From contig JAETOO010000008.1 in the NCBI GenBank assembly GCA_021771715.1, positions 1 through 64,000 on the forward strand: DNA of 64,000 nt, in the 5' to 3' direction. The first letter of the stretch is position 1. Each line of letters opens with the position of its first letter. The notes below the pieces were generated by a model. It ran no database searches. It had not been told where the DNA came from and saw only the letters and a program-made list of their open reading frames with translations. Below, one piece after another: positions 44,524-53,671 of the stretch. The stretch comes from Oscillospiraceae bacterium. GTDB taxonomy: Bacteria > Bacillota > Clostridia > Lachnospirales > Lachnospiraceae. Made by a program: the position numbers and the translations under genes.

Positions 44524-45609
44524 TTATTTTGCCTGGATATATCCCTTCGCCTTGAGCGCCTCCGCGCACAGAACGGCTCCGCCTGCCGCGCCGCGGACCG
44601 TGTTGTGGGAGAGACCGACGAACTTGTAATCGTAAACGGAATCCTCGCGGAGACGTCCGATGGAAACGCCCATGCCGTTCTCGTAGTCTACGTCGAGCGT
44701 CACCTGCGGGCGGTTGTCCTCCTCCATGTAGCGGATGAACTGCTTCGGCGCGCTCGGGAGATTCAGCTCCTGCGGGATGCCCTTGAAGCTCACAAGCTTC
44801 TCGATCAGCTGCTCCTTCGTCGGCTTTTTGCGGAACTTCACAAAGACCGCAGCCGTGTGGCCGTTCAGCACCGGCACGCGGATGCACTGGCAGGTGATCT
44901 TCGGCTCCGCAGCCGGCTTGATCACGCCGTCCGCAACAGTGCCAAGGACGCGCAGCGGCTCCTTCTCGCTCTTCTCCTCCTCGCCGCCGATGTACGGGAT
45001 GATATTCTCCACCATCTCCGGCCAGTCCTTGAATGTCTTGCCCGCGCCGGAAATCGCCTGGTACGTCGTCGCCACGACCTCATACGGCTCAAACTCCCTC
45101 CACGCCGCAAGCGCAGGCGTATAGCTCTGGATCGAGCAGTTCGGCTTCACTGCGATAAAGCCGCGCTTCGTGCCGAGACGCTTCTTCTGATCCTCGATCA
45201 CTGCAAAGTGCTCCGGGTTGATCTCCGGCACCACCATCGGGACGTCCGGCGTCCAGCGGTGCGCGCTGTTGTTGGAGACCACAGGCGTCTCTGTCTTTGC
45301 GTACGCCTCCTCGATCGCGCGGATCTCATCCTTCGTCATATCCACCGCGGAAAATACGAAGTCCACGGTCGAAGCGACACGCTCCACCTCATTTACATTC
45401 ATGACCACCAGCTTCTTCACCGCCTCCGGCATCGGAGTCGTCATCTTCCAGCGGCCGCCGACCGCCTCCTCGTACGTCTTGCCGGCGCTGCGCGGGCTCG
45501 CCGCCACGGTCACGACCTCAAACCACGGATGGTTCTCCAGAAGAGAAATAAATCTCTGTCCCACCATTCCTGTTGCTCCCAGGATTCCTACTCTCAGCTT
45601 CTGATCCAT
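44524..45609 (-). CDS. asd: Aspartate-semialdehyde dehydrogenase
   Basis: Reduces aspartyl phosphate with NADPH on the way to lysine, threonine and methionine. The 361-residue protein has the start VGILGATGMVGQRFISLL, the catalytic Cys158 in VKPNCSIQ, and the DNRPQVTLDVDYENGM segment. The sequence resembles the archaeal/fungal-type branch more than the E. coli type. The ATG at 45609 follows GAGGAG. It has a sigma-A promoter overlapping the argH stop, so it can be transcribed separately from argH. Confidence 0.93.
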   Translation of the reverse strand: MDQKLRVGILGATGMVGQRFISLLENHPWFEVVTVAASPRSAGKTYEEAVGGRWKMTTPMPEAVKKLVVMNVNEVERVASTVDFVFSAVDMTKDEIRAIEEAYAKTETPVVSNNSAHRWTPDVPMVVPEINPEHFAVIEDQKKRLGTKRGFIAVKPNCSIQSYTPALAAWREFEPYEVVATTYQAISGAGKTFKDWPEMVENIIPYIGGEEEKSEKEPLRVLGTVADGVIKPAAEPKITCQCIRVPVLNGHTAAVFVKFRKKPTKEQLIEKLVSFKGIPQELNLPSAPKQFIRYMEEDNRPQVTLDVDYENGMGVSIGRLREDSVYDYKFVGLSHNTVRGAAGGAVLCAEALKAKGYIQAK

Positions 45610-45661
45610 TTTTCCATTCTCCTCACTTATGTTTTTCTGTGGCGTACATATGTCTTTTCCA

Positions 45662-45690
45662 AGAATATACTCGTTTTCCGCAGATGTCAA
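45662..45690 (-). promoter_or_regulatory. Sigma-A promoter of asd
   Basis: TTGACA (45685-45690) and TATTCT (45662-45667) on the minus strand with 17 bases between. The -35 overlaps the argH stop codon. Confidence 0.6.
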
Positions 45691-47078
45691 GTATTAATTC
45701 CGATACATTCCAGATATGCACGGTTCTTCGCGAGCACTTCCCGCATCGCGGCCTCGCCGGGGGCTCCGAGCGTCAGGCGGCGCTCGACGCAGGTCTTCAT
45801 GCTGATCGCCTCGTAGATGTCCTCCTCAAACGCCGGGCACTCCGCGCGGTACTCCTCCAGCGTCAGATCGTCCAGCGCCTTGTCCTCCGCGATGCATTTG
45901 AGCACCAGCCGGCCGGAAATGCTGTGCGCATCGCGGAACGGAATGCCGCGGCCCACCAGATAATCCGCGACGTCCGTCGCGTTCGTGAAGCCGTTCTTCG
46001 CCGACGCCTCCATCACATCCCGGCGGAAGGTCAGCGTGTCCACCATGCCCGTGAACAGCGCGAGGCAGGACTTTGTCGTGTCGATCGCGTCAAAGACCCC
46101 CTCCTTGTCCTCCTGCATGTCCTTGTTGTAGGCGAGCGGCAGCCCCTTCATCGTCGTCAAAAGTCCCATCAGCGCACCGTAGACCCGCCCGGTCTTGCCT
46201 CGCACCAGCTCTGCGATGTCCGGATTCTTTTTCTGCGGCATGATGCTGCTCCCGGTGCTGTACCCGTCATCGAGCTCGACAAAGCGGTACTCGTTCGAGT
46301 TCCAGATGATGATCTCCTCCGAAAAACGGCTCAGATGCATCATAATCGTCGCGAGCGCGGACAGATACTCGATCACATAGTCGCGGTCAGACACGGAGTC
46401 CATGCTGTTTAAGGTCGGGCCTGCAAACCCGAGCAGCCTGGCCGTGTAATCGCGGTCGAGCGGGTACGTCGTCCCCGCCAGCGCGCCGGCGCCCAGCGGG
46501 CAGTAGTTCATCCGCTCCCGCAGGTCGTGCAGCCGCGACCGGTCCCGCTTGAACATCTCAAAGTACGCCCCGACATGGTGCGCGAGCGTCACCGGCTGTG
46601 CCTTCTGCAGATGTGTGAAGCCTGGCATGAACGTGTCCACGTGCTCCTCCATGATCCGCTGCAGCACCCGAAGGAGCGCGAACAGCAGCCGGTCTGTGTC
46701 CTCCACCTCCGCGCGCACGTACAGCCGCATATCCAGCGCCACCTGGTCATTCCGGCTGCGCCCTGTGTGCAGCTTTTTGCCGACCTCCCCGATCCGCCCG
46801 ATCAGGTTCGCCTCGACAAAGCTGTGGATATCCTCATACTCTGACGTGATCGCGAGCGCCCCGCTCTCGACATCCGCAAGGATGCCCGCGAGTCCCTCAA
46901 GAATCTGATCCCGCTCCTCCTCCGTCAGGATCTGCTGCTTCGCCAGCATCCGCACATGCGCCATGCTTCCCTCGATATCCTGCCGGTACAGCCTCTGATC
47001 AAACTGAATCGACGCGTTAAACTCATATACCATCTGGTCCGTCTCCTTCGTGAAACGTCCTCCCCATAACTGTGCCAT
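45687..47078 (-). CDS. argH: Argininosuccinate lyase
   Basis: Last step of arginine synthesis. The 463-residue protein has the lyase signature GSSIMPQKKNPD at about 279-290, MAQLWGGRFTKETD at the start, HTGRSRNDQVALDMRLY and TALAKG-like STDLADYLVGRG. The start is at 47078 behind AGAGGA; an upstream in-frame ATG at 47150 would add 24 residues without a ribosome site. argG is not adjacent. Confidence 0.95.
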   Translation of the reverse strand: MAQLWGGRFTKETDQMVYEFNASIQFDQRLYRQDIEGSMAHVRMLAKQQILTEEERDQILEGLAGILADVESGALAITSEYEDIHSFVEANLIGRIGEVGKKLHTGRSRNDQVALDMRLYVRAEVEDTDRLLFALLRVLQRIMEEHVDTFMPGFTHLQKAQPVTLAHHVGAYFEMFKRDRSRLHDLRERMNYCPLGAGALAGTTYPLDRDYTARLLGFAGPTLNSMDSVSDRDYVIEYLSALATIMMHLSRFSEEIIIWNSNEYRFVELDDGYSTGSSIMPQKKNPDIAELVRGKTGRVYGALMGLLTTMKGLPLAYNKDMQEDKEGVFDAIDTTKSCLALFTGMVDTLTFRRDVMEASAKNGFTNATDVADYLVGRGIPFRDAHSISGRLVLKCIAEDKALDDLTLEEYRAECPAFEEDIYEAISMKTCVERRLTLGAPGEAAMREVLAKNRAYLECIGINT

Positions 47079-47121
47079 ACGGTTCCTCTCTTCCTTTCCG
47101 TTCTCCGAAATTCTTTCGTCC

Positions 47122-47150
47122 ACTGTATCACATGACACCGGCGCTGACAA
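47122..47150 (-). promoter_or_regulatory. Promoter of argH
   Basis: On the minus strand TTGTCA (47145-47150), 17 bases, TACAGT (47122-47127), just past the queH stop. Confidence 0.5.
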
Positions 47151-47152
47151 GC

Positions 47153-47899
47153 TTATTTTTCCTGTCTCCGGCGCTCCTGCTCCTCGCGCTCCCGCCTGGA
47201 AAACACGCAGCCGCAGTAGTCCTGCCGGTACAGCCCGTACTCTGCCGACAGCTCAATCGACCGCTTATAGCCGTTCTTCTTCTTAAAATCAGACGGCAGC
47301 CACCGCACCTCCTCCGAGGCCAGCTCCTCCCCGATCGCGTTCAGCGCCTGCGCATCCTTGAGCGGACTGATCGTCAGCGTCGTCGTAAAATAGTCAAAGC
47401 CGCCCCGGCGCGCCGTCTCCGCCGCTTTAGACAGCCGCAGCCGAAAGCACGCCCGGCACCGCTCGCCGCCCTCCGGGATCTGTTCGAGCCCCTTTACGGC
47501 CTCATAAAATTCCTTCGGGTCAAACGGGCCCTCCCGGAAAGAAATTTGATATCGCTCCCCTGATCCACCCGTCTCCATTGCCTGGATATCCCCTCTCCCG
47601 GCCGGACTGCCCACTTCTGAGCTCCGATCATTTGTCATCCTCTCCTTGGCGGATGCGTTCATCTCCCCGATCAGCCTCCGCTGCTCCTCCACCCGCTTCT
47701 GGTACTCCTGCTCCGGGTAGATATTCGGGTTGTAGTAAAAAACGGTGATCGCAAAATACTGCGACAGATATTCCAGCACGTAACTGCTGCAGGGCGCACA
47801 GCAGCTGTGCAGCAGCAGCGAAGGGACATTGCCCGCCGCCTGTTCCCCTGCGATCACCTTCTCCAATTCCTTCTGGTAATTTTTCTTTCCCCGCTGCAT
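47153..47899 (-). CDS. queH: Epoxyqueuosine reductase QueH
   Basis: Last step of queuosine synthesis in tRNA, the QueG replacement. From the ATG at 47899 it has 248 residues with the defining HSCCAPCSSYVLEYL near the start, the EYQKRVEEQRRLI segment, the GGERCRACFRLRL motif and DYCGCVFSRRERE at the end, i.e. the cysteines for its iron-sulfur and metal centres. An insertion of about 35 residues, rich in Ser, Gly and Glu, sits between GEMNASAKERM and RYQISFREGPFDP. A longer start at 47962 runs up to the 31-bp repeats and is less likely; no start has an ideal ribosome site, the nearest GGAGGAGG being 12 bases away. Confidence 0.88.
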   Translation of the reverse strand: MQRGKKNYQKELEKVIAGEQAAGNVPSLLLHSCCAPCSSYVLEYLSQYFAITVFYYNPNIYPEQEYQKRVEEQRRLIGEMNASAKERMTNDRSSEVGSPAGRGDIQAMETGGSGERYQISFREGPFDPKEFYEAVKGLEQIPEGGERCRACFRLRLSKAAETARRGGFDYFTTTLTISPLKDAQALNAIGEELASEEVRWLPSDFKKKNGYKRSIELSAEYGLYRQDYCGCVFSRREREEQERRRQEK

Positions 47900-47963
47900 C
47901 CGCTCTTTCGTCCTCCTCCGATGCTCGTTCTGATTCCATTCCGCATTGCCGGTCCTGACCATT

Positions 47964-48210
47964 CCCCGGCCATCCCGCCGTTCCGCCGGATTTTCCCCGG
48001 CTATCTCGCCGTTCCGTCAAACTTTTCCCAGCCACCTCGTCGTTCCGCCGGATTTTCCCCGGCCGCCTCGCCGCTCCGCCGGACTTTCCCCGGCCATCTT
48101 GCCGCTCCGCCGGACTTTCCCTGGTCGCCTCGCCGCTCCACCCGACTTTCCCCGGCCACCTTGCCTCTCCGCCGGACCTTTCCCGTCCGCCTCCGCCCCG
48201 TCCATGCCGT
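47964..48210. repeat. 31-bp minisatellite upstream of queH
   Basis: Eight consecutive units of 31 bp (the last 30) with the form CCCCGGCCATCTCGCCGTTC then CGCCGGACTTT, 70-90 percent alike. Since 31 is not a multiple of three, open frames on all three frames of the minus strand are an artefact. It occupies the interval between the promoter at 48270-48298 and the queH coding region and would be transcribed in its leader. Confidence 0.9.
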
Positions 48211-48269
48211 AAACATGTCAGCCAGGCTTCCGAAACTGTTCCGTTCCGGCGTCCTTCAACCTGCACCGG

Positions 48270-48298
48270 ATTGTACCATAAACGGGCGTCGATTACAA
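48270..48298 (-). promoter_or_regulatory. Promoter of queH
   Basis: TTGTAA (48293-48298) and TACAAT (48270-48275) on the minus strand with 17-base spacing. Confidence 0.6.
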
Positions 48299-48454
48299 GA
48301 TTGTACAAAATTCCATACAATCCGTAAAAACATCCCCTCCCCCGGCTTGTACAATGTTCCAAAATCCATTAAAGTATAGACAACAGGTGCGGAACCATAC
48401 CTCCAATCATCCGACATCCGGAAACCGCTTGAGGTTTCCCATTATAAACCTCAC

Positions 48455-48519
48455 AAGGCTGCCGTGAAAGCGAGCATCCGGTATTTCTCCCCGGAGCCGC
48501 CCTCACGGCAGCCTTTTTA
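48455..48519 (+). terminator. Strong plus-strand terminator without an upstream gene
   Basis: AAGGCTGCCGTGA and TCACGGCAGCCTT form a perfect 13-bp stem with inner structure, and TTTTTA follows on the plus strand. The only protein genes nearby are on the minus strand; it may serve the transporter end in the other direction or end an unrecognised plus-strand RNA. Confidence 0.7.
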
Positions 48520-48659
48520 TCTAGCTTTTTATCTAGCTTTCCCTGTGTTTTTTCTCACCTGCAAGCATTTCTCCGGCCCCCCTCTTCCCTTGTTACCTCT
48601 CTGTTTTCTTCGGCCATACACCGCGCTCTTTTTATCTTCTCGCCTATTTGCCCTGCCTG

Positions 48660-49466
48660 CTATCGCTTTCTCAGGTACAGCCGCTCCGCCAGGTTCAGCG
48701 CCTGGTACAGCGCGACCGCGATCACGCACAGAATCACGATCGACATAATCACCCAGTCGAGCTTGAATACCTGGCTTCCATAGATGATCAGGTAGCCGAG
48801 TCCCTGTCTCGCCCCGATGAACTCACCGATCACGACGCCCACGAGGCACAGCCCGATGTTGACCTTCATGACGCTGATCAGCAGCGGGATCGTCCCGGGC
48901 AGCACCACCTTTTTCAGCACGTCTCTCTTCGTGCCCTGCAGGGTGTAGATCAGCTTGATCTTGTCGGGGTCGACCTCGCGGAAGCCCGTGTACAGGTTCA
49001 GAATCGTCCCGAAAATCGCGACCGACATACCTGACACGATGATCGACTTCGGATTCGCGCCCAGCCACACGATCAGAAGCGGCGCCAGCGCCGACTTCGG
49101 CAGACTGTTCAGCACGACCAGATACGGCTCCAGAATCTCCGAGAGCTCCGTGTTGTACCAGAGCAGCAGCGCCGTCCCGATGCCGAGCACGACGACAAAG
49201 GCGAAGCTCACCAGCGTCTCCAGCAGAGTCACGCCTGTGTGCACAAAAATACTTCGGTCCTCCCACATCCCGCCAAACGTCTTCACCACGCGGGACGGAC
49301 TGCTGAAAATAAACCCGTCAATCCACCCTGCCCGCACCGCGGTCTCCCAAAGCAGGAGAAACAAGATAAAAATGAGTATCTGGGCGACTGTGATCCGATA
49401 CTGACGCTGCTGCAGGCCGCGGAGATACCTCTGCTGCGCAGCAGAAACCGGTCTCTTCTTATCCAT
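48660..49466 (-). CDS. ABC transporter permease, SsuC/TauC/ThiX type
   Basis: Membrane subunit of an importer of the nitrate/sulfonate/taurine/thiamine-precursor class. The 268-residue protein has about six spans and the permease loop near EEVDPDKIKLIYTL and VVLPGTIPLLISVMKVNIGLCLVGVVIGE. It starts six bases after the ATPase stop. No binding protein is linked, so the substrate cannot be told. Confidence 0.88.
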   Translation of the reverse strand: MDKKRPVSAAQQRYLRGLQQRQYRITVAQILIFILFLLLWETAVRAGWIDGFIFSSPSRVVKTFGGMWEDRSIFVHTGVTLLETLVSFAFVVVLGIGTALLLWYNTELSEILEPYLVVLNSLPKSALAPLLIVWLGANPKSIIVSGMSVAIFGTILNLYTGFREVDPDKIKLIYTLQGTKRDVLKKVVLPGTIPLLISVMKVNIGLCLVGVVIGEFIGARQGLGYLIIYGSQVFKLDWVIMSIVILCVIAVALYQALNLAERLYLRKR

Positions 49467-49472
49467 GCCTGC

Positions 49473-50606
49473 TCACTCCTCCCTCTCCCATTTTTCATTC
49501 TTGTCATCCGTATCTATCGGCACTTCCTCCTCTGCCATCTTCTCCCGGCTGAGCTCACTTCCAATCGCTTCCTGCCGATCTGACTTGCTTTCGATCGCTT
49601 CCTCCTGCCTCATTTCGCCTTCGATCGCTTTCTCTCGCCTCAATCCGCCTTCGATTGTCTCCGCCGTATCCAACGCATTTCTGGTTCTCTGCTCCCGGCC
49701 CGACTCATCTTCAATTCTCTCCTCCGGACTCGACTCATCTTTGATTCTTTCCTCCGGACCTGGCTCATCTCCCATCGTCATTTCCTGCCCTGACTCGGCC
49801 GCCAGCTTCTCCTCCTGCCCTGACACAGCCGCCGTCTTCTCCTCCTGCCCGTTCAGTTCCCTCCAGAGCCGGTTGAAATATCCCTGGAACTCCGGCTCAC
49901 TGCGCCGTTCCAGCGGGGTCAGGTGGCTTTTTGCAAACCGGATCTCGATGACGGACCGGATGCGCGCCGGCCTCTTTGTCAGTACAATGATCCGGTCGGC
50001 CATGCTCACCGCCTCGGAGAGATCATGCGTCACCAGGACCGCCGTCTTTTTCTCCCGGCGCAGGATCGCGGACACATCGTCGCACACCGACAGCCGCGTC
50101 TGAAAATCGAGCGCCGAGAACGGCTCATCCAGAAGCAGCAATTCCGGGTCGAGCGCCAGGGTCCGGATCAGCGCCGCTCTCTGCCGCATTCCGCCCGAGA
50201 GCTCTGAGGGCATCGCGTTTCGGAACCGGTACAGGCCGTAGTCTTTCAGCATCTTATTGACCCGCGATTCCGACTCTTCGTTCAGCTTGTGCTGGATCTC
50301 AAGTCCCAGCACCACATTCCGGTAGATCGTCCGCCACTCAAACAGATGATCCTTCTGCAGCATGTAGCCCGTGTTCTCCCGAAATCCGTCCGACGCCTTC
50401 CCGTCTAACAAAACAGAGCCGCTCTCCGGCATGAGCAGCCCTGCAATCAGTGATAAAAGTGTGGATTTTCCACAGCCGCTAGGCCCAACCACTGCAACAA
50501 ACTCCCCGCGCTGTACCTGAAACGATATATCCGATAACGCGTACGTCTCGCCGCTTTTGCTGTGGTAGGCATAGCACAGATTCTTCAGTTCAAGTAAAGG
50601 ATTCAT
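49473..50606 (-). CDS. ABC transporter ATPase, SsuB type, with a repetitive acidic C-terminal tail
   Basis: Energy subunit for the permease that follows. The 377-residue protein has Walker A GPSGCGKST (41-49), the Q-loop YMLQKDHL, signature LSGGMRQR (136-143), Walker B LLLLDEPFSALD, and the switch His in VTHDLSEAVSMAD. After the ordinary domain (to about 250) comes a tail of about 125 residues, far longer than usual for the family, built of eleven 10-residue repeats rich in Glu, Lys and Arg. The start at 50606 is preceded by GGGGG. The tail is predicted to be disordered or helical and its role is unknown. Confidence 0.88.
   Translation of the reverse strand: MNPLLELKNLCYAYHSKSGETYALSDISFQVQRGEFVAVVGPSGCGKSTLLSLIAGLLMPESGSVLLDGKASDGFRENTGYMLQKDHLFEWRTIYRNVVLGLEIQHKLNEESESRVNKMLKDYGLYRFRNAMPSELSGGMRQRAALIRTLALDPELLLLDEPFSALDFQTRLSVCDDVSAILRREKKTAVLVTHDLSEAVSMADRIIVLTKRPARIRSVIEIRFAKSHLTPLERRSEPEFQGYFNRLWRELNGQEEKTAAVSGQEEKLAAESGQEMTMGDEPGPEERIKDESSPEERIEDESGREQRTRNALDTAETIEGGLRREKAIEGEMRQEEAIESKSDRQEAIGSELSREKMAEEEVPIDTDDKNEKWEREE
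49521..49850 (-). repeat. 11 x 30-bp degenerate coding repeats
   Basis: Residues 253-362 of the ATPase consist of decapeptides of the form (G/S/D/R)-(Q/P/R)-E-E-(K/R)-x-x-x-E-(S/P/L/M), for example GQEEKTAAVS, GPEERIKDES and SPEERIEDES. The periodicity is exactly 30 bp over 330 bp and always in frame. Confidence 0.85.
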
Positions 50607-50910
50607 ACCATGCACCCCCTGTCAGAAGCTACCGGGAACCGTCATCCGGAACCTGCGAAGCCCGCTCCACTCCCGGTATACACTATCATATGACAGAACT
50701 GAAAATTTGCGCCGCAAAGCCGTCAAATCAGGTCCACGTTCCCCTCTGAGTACAGCAGTCGCCGCTTTGCTCTATCAAATCGGCAAACGAAAATAACCGC
50801 CCCAGTTCCCCAACGAACGAGAGCGGTTATCATAACTACCGGGACTGACCGCTTGCTTCACGGCAGCACCTTTTCCGATATTTTGTCTTCTATTTTCACG
50901 ACTACGGCTT
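50607..50910. other. Intergenic region before the SsuB-type gene
   Basis: No gene is seen. CATATGATA occurs on the minus strand at 50684-50692, about 80 bp upstream of the ATPase start, with GCGCA 15 bases further upstream. The rest holds the terminator of the sugar-transport operon. Confidence 0.4.
50791..50830 (-). terminator. Terminator of the chvE-mmsAB operon
   Basis: On the minus strand ATAACCGC and GCGGTTAT pair around a 21-base loop, followed by TTTTCG. Confidence 0.65.
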
Positions 50911-52089
50911 TTATTTGCTGGACTTCTTCTTGCTGACCACGTCGAAGATAACTGCTGCCAGCAGCACAAGTCCCTTGACTACCTTCTGCTTATTCTGGTC
51001 CGTACCCATGATGGACATGCCCTGGTTGATGATACCCATCAGCACCGCGCCGACAATTACGCCCGGCACCGTTCCGACTCCGCCGTATGCAGACGCGCCG
51101 CCGATGAAGCAGGAGCCGATGGCATCCATCTCATAGTTCTGGCCGTACGTCGGCTGGGCGCTCGTCATACGCGCAATCGTCAGCATGCCCGCAAGCGCTG
51201 ACAGAAATCCCATATTCATGTAAGCGATAAAGTAAACGCGATCCGTATTGATACCCGAAAGCTTCGTCGCCTTCTCGTTGCCGCCAACCGCGTAGAAGTG
51301 ACGACCTATCGTCGTCTTGCTCGTGATATAGCCGTAAATCAGGACAACGATCAGGACCCAGACGAGCGAAGTCGGAATCCCCTTGTGCTGCGCCAGCTTG
51401 TACGATACCGCCATCACGACAGCGCAGATCACGGCTGCCTTCGCGTACATCACCGCGACGTTGCCTGTCTCATACCCCTTCTTCTTGCGGTTGAGATGGC
51501 CCCGGACCGTCACAAACAGGTAGATCGCACAGGCAATGATGCCGGCTGCCAGAGCGACACGGTTGAGCCCCTCGCCGCCGCCGAGGAAATCCGGGACGTA
51601 GCAGTCTGCGCCGCCGCCAAAGAGGCGGACGAAGTTCTCCGACTTGATGGGGAGCGTTTTGCTGCCGAGCACGATGTTGGAAAGTCCGCGGAACACAAGC
51701 ATGCCAGAGAGCGTCGTGATGAACGGCGGGATGCGCAGGAACGCGATCCAGAATGCCTGCCATGCACCGATCAGTGCGCCGAGCAGCATCATCAAAACTA
51801 CCGCGACTCCCACCGGCACTCCCTTTATCTCCATCAGGACGCCGCCGCAGGCGCCGACAAAGCAGACAACCGAGCCGACCGACAGGTCAATGTTGCCGCC
51901 CGTCAGGATGCAAAGCAGCATACCGGTTGCGAGCACGAACACATACGCGTTCTGCGAAATCAGGTTCGTGATGTTCTGCGGAAACAGGATCTTGCCGTCT
52001 GTACCCCAGGTAAAGAACAGCATCACGCACACCAGAACGATAATCATTGTATATTTTTGAATTCCATCCTTTAATTTTGCCTTATCCAT
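50911..52089 (-). CDS. mmsB: Multiple-monosaccharide ABC transporter permease MmsB/GguB
   Basis: Membrane subunit of a CUT2 importer, 392 residues, the length of the GguB/XylH-type long permeases. It begins KLKDGIQKYTMIIVLVCVMLFF, has the conserved GNIDLSVGSVVCFVGACGG and the late IGSCFIGGASAYGGVGTVPG motif. A cytoplasmic loop of about 40 residues around HLNRKKKGYETGN is the extension that separates this subfamily from RbsC. It is the third gene after chvE and mmsA. Confidence 0.92.
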   Translation of the reverse strand: MDKAKLKDGIQKYTMIIVLVCVMLFFTWGTDGKILFPQNITNLISQNAYVFVLATGMLLCILTGGNIDLSVGSVVCFVGACGGVLMEIKGVPVGVAVVLMMLLGALIGAWQAFWIAFLRIPPFITTLSGMLVFRGLSNIVLGSKTLPIKSENFVRLFGGGADCYVPDFLGGGEGLNRVALAAGIIACAIYLFVTVRGHLNRKKKGYETGNVAVMYAKAAVICAVVMAVSYKLAQHKGIPTSLVWVLIVVLIYGYITSKTTIGRHFYAVGGNEKATKLSGINTDRVYFIAYMNMGFLSALAGMLTIARMTSAQPTYGQNYEMDAIGSCFIGGASAYGGVGTVPGVIVGAVLMGIINQGMSIMGTDQNKQKVVKGLVLLAAVIFDVVSKKKSSK

Positions 52090-52092
52090 TGC

Positions 52093-53631
52093 TTACTCTC
52101 CTTTGCCAGATTTCAGAATACATGCCATGATCTTCTCCTGTGTCGCTTCCTCCTTCGTCAGCTCACCGGCGATCTTTCCTTCATTCATCACATAGATCCG
52201 GTCCGACATGCCGAGCACCTCGGGGAGTTCCGAGGAAATCATGATCACGGACTTGCCTGCAGCCACCAGATCATTGATGATGCAGTAAATCTCGTACTTC
52301 GCGCCGACATCGATTCCTCTCGTCGGCTCGTCAAGAATCAGAACGTCAGGATCGGCGAACATCCACTTCGCGAGCAGGACCTTCTGCTGGTTGCCGCCGC
52401 TCAGGTTGCCAACATTCTGCTCGACCGTCGGGCACTTCGTGTGCAGCTTCTCCTTGTATTCGACTGCCACCGCATACTCCTTATCCTTGTCCAGAATGCC
52501 GTGATTGCTGACAGCCCCGAGATTTGCGAGCGTCGTATTGATCTTGATCGGATTGCTGAGGATCAGCCCGTCGCCCTTGCGGTCCTCCGTCACGTACGCG
52601 AGCTTGTGCGCAATCGCATCCCGCGCGTTTTTCAGATGCACTTCTCTGCCGCCGAGCAGAAGCTGACCGCTGATCTTCGAGCCGTAGCTCCTGCCGAAAA
52701 TGCTCTTCGCAAGCTCGGTGCGGCCCGCACCCATCAGTCCTGAGATGCCTACGACCTCGCCCTTGCGCACCTTCAGCGATACGTTGTCCACGACCTTGCG
52801 TTCACTGTAGATCGGATGATAGACCGTCCAGTTCTTCACCTCCATGTTCGTCTCGCCGATCTTCACGCCGGGCCGTTTCGGGAAACGATCTGAAATCTCA
52901 CGGCCGACCATCCCTCTGATGATGCGGTCCTCCGTGAATTCATCTACTCCCTTCGTCAGCGTCTCAATCGTCGAGCCGTCGCGGATCACCGTAATCTTGT
53001 CGGCGACGTAGGATACCTCATTGAGCTTGTGCGAGATGATGATACACGTCAGCCCCTTCTTCTTGAACTGCAGCAGCAGATCAAGAAGCGCCTGGGAATC
53101 CGACTCGTTCAGCGACGAGGTCGGCTCGTCAAGGATCAGAAGCTTCGCATTCTTTGCGAGCGCCTTGGCGATCTCTACGAGCTGCTGCTTGCCGACGCCG
53201 ATATCCTTGATCAGCGTGCGGGAGGACTCCGTCAGGCCTACCTGCCTCATATATGTTTCTGCCAGACCGTGCGTCTCGTCCCAGTTGATGGCAGCCTTTT
53301 TTCCACGTTCATTTCCCAGGAACATATTCTCGCCGATCGTCATATACGGGATCAGCGCCAGCTCCTGGTGGATAATCACAATTCCCTTTTCCTCGCTCTC
53401 TTTGATGTGATGAAACTTGCAGACCTCTCCGTTATAAATAATGTCCCCCTCATAGGAGCCGTACGGATAGATGCCGGAGAGTACATTCATCAGCGTCGAT
53501 TTTCCCGCTCCGTTCTCGCCGACCAGAGCATGGATCTCCCCCTCCTCCACCTTGAGGTTCACATTGTCAAGCGCTTTTACGCCGGGGAACGTTTTGGTGA
53601 TATTCTTCATTTCCAACAGTATCTTTGCCAA
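52093..53631 (-). CDS. mmsA: Multiple-monosaccharide ABC transporter ATPase MmsA/GguA
   Basis: Double-domain CUT2 ATPase of 512 residues. The N-terminal half has Walker [13 protein letters not shown] and [13 protein letters not shown] in place of a canonical signature; the C-terminal half has [15 protein letters not shown] and [19 protein letters not shown]. The start is TTG at 53631 with GGAGGG seven bases upstream; another TTG at 53646 overlaps that ribosome site. A hairpin at 53672-53697 separates it from chvE. Confidence 0.92.
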   Translation of the reverse strand: MAKILLEMKNITKTFPGVKALDNVNLKVEEGEIHALVGENGAGKSTLMNVLSGIYPYGSYEGDIIYNGEVCKFHHIKESEEKGIVIIHQELALIPYMTIGENMFLGNERGKKAAINWDETHGLAETYMRQVGLTESSRTLIKDIGVGKQQLVEIAKALAKNAKLLILDEPTSSLNESDSQALLDLLLQFKKKGLTCIIISHKLNEVSYVADKITVIRDGSTIETLTKGVDEFTEDRIIRGMVGREISDRFPKRPGVKIGETNMEVKNWTVYHPIYSERKVVDNVSLKVRKGEVVGISGLMGAGRTELAKSIFGRSYGSKISGQLLLGGREVHLKNARDAIAHKLAYVTEDRKGDGLILSNPIKINTTLANLGAVSNHGILDKDKEYAVAVEYKEKLHTKCPTVEQNVGNLSGGNQQKVLLAKWMFADPDVLILDEPTRGIDVGAKYEIYCIINDLVAAGKSVIMISSELPEVLGMSDRIYVMNEGKIAGELTKEEATQEKIMACILKSGKGE

Positions 53632-53671
53632 AATTACTCCCTCCAAACTATAAGCTGTCTTTCCAGAAAGA

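Larger units (their letters stand above)
48211..48659. other. Intergenic region with promoter, palindromes and hairpins
   Basis: No gene is recognised. It contains the queH promoter, two copies of the palindrome TTGTACAA (48301-48308 and 48347-48354), a 7-bp hairpin GAGGTTT/AAACCTC at 48431-48452, a strong hairpin with a plus-strand T-tract at 48455-48519, and two direct TTTTTATCTAGC copies from about 48514. Confidence 0.7.

Noticed and set aside
47964-48210. CRISPR array or coding repeats upstream of queH
   Set aside because: 31-bp units adjoin without spacers; the frames through them arise because 31 is not divisible by three.
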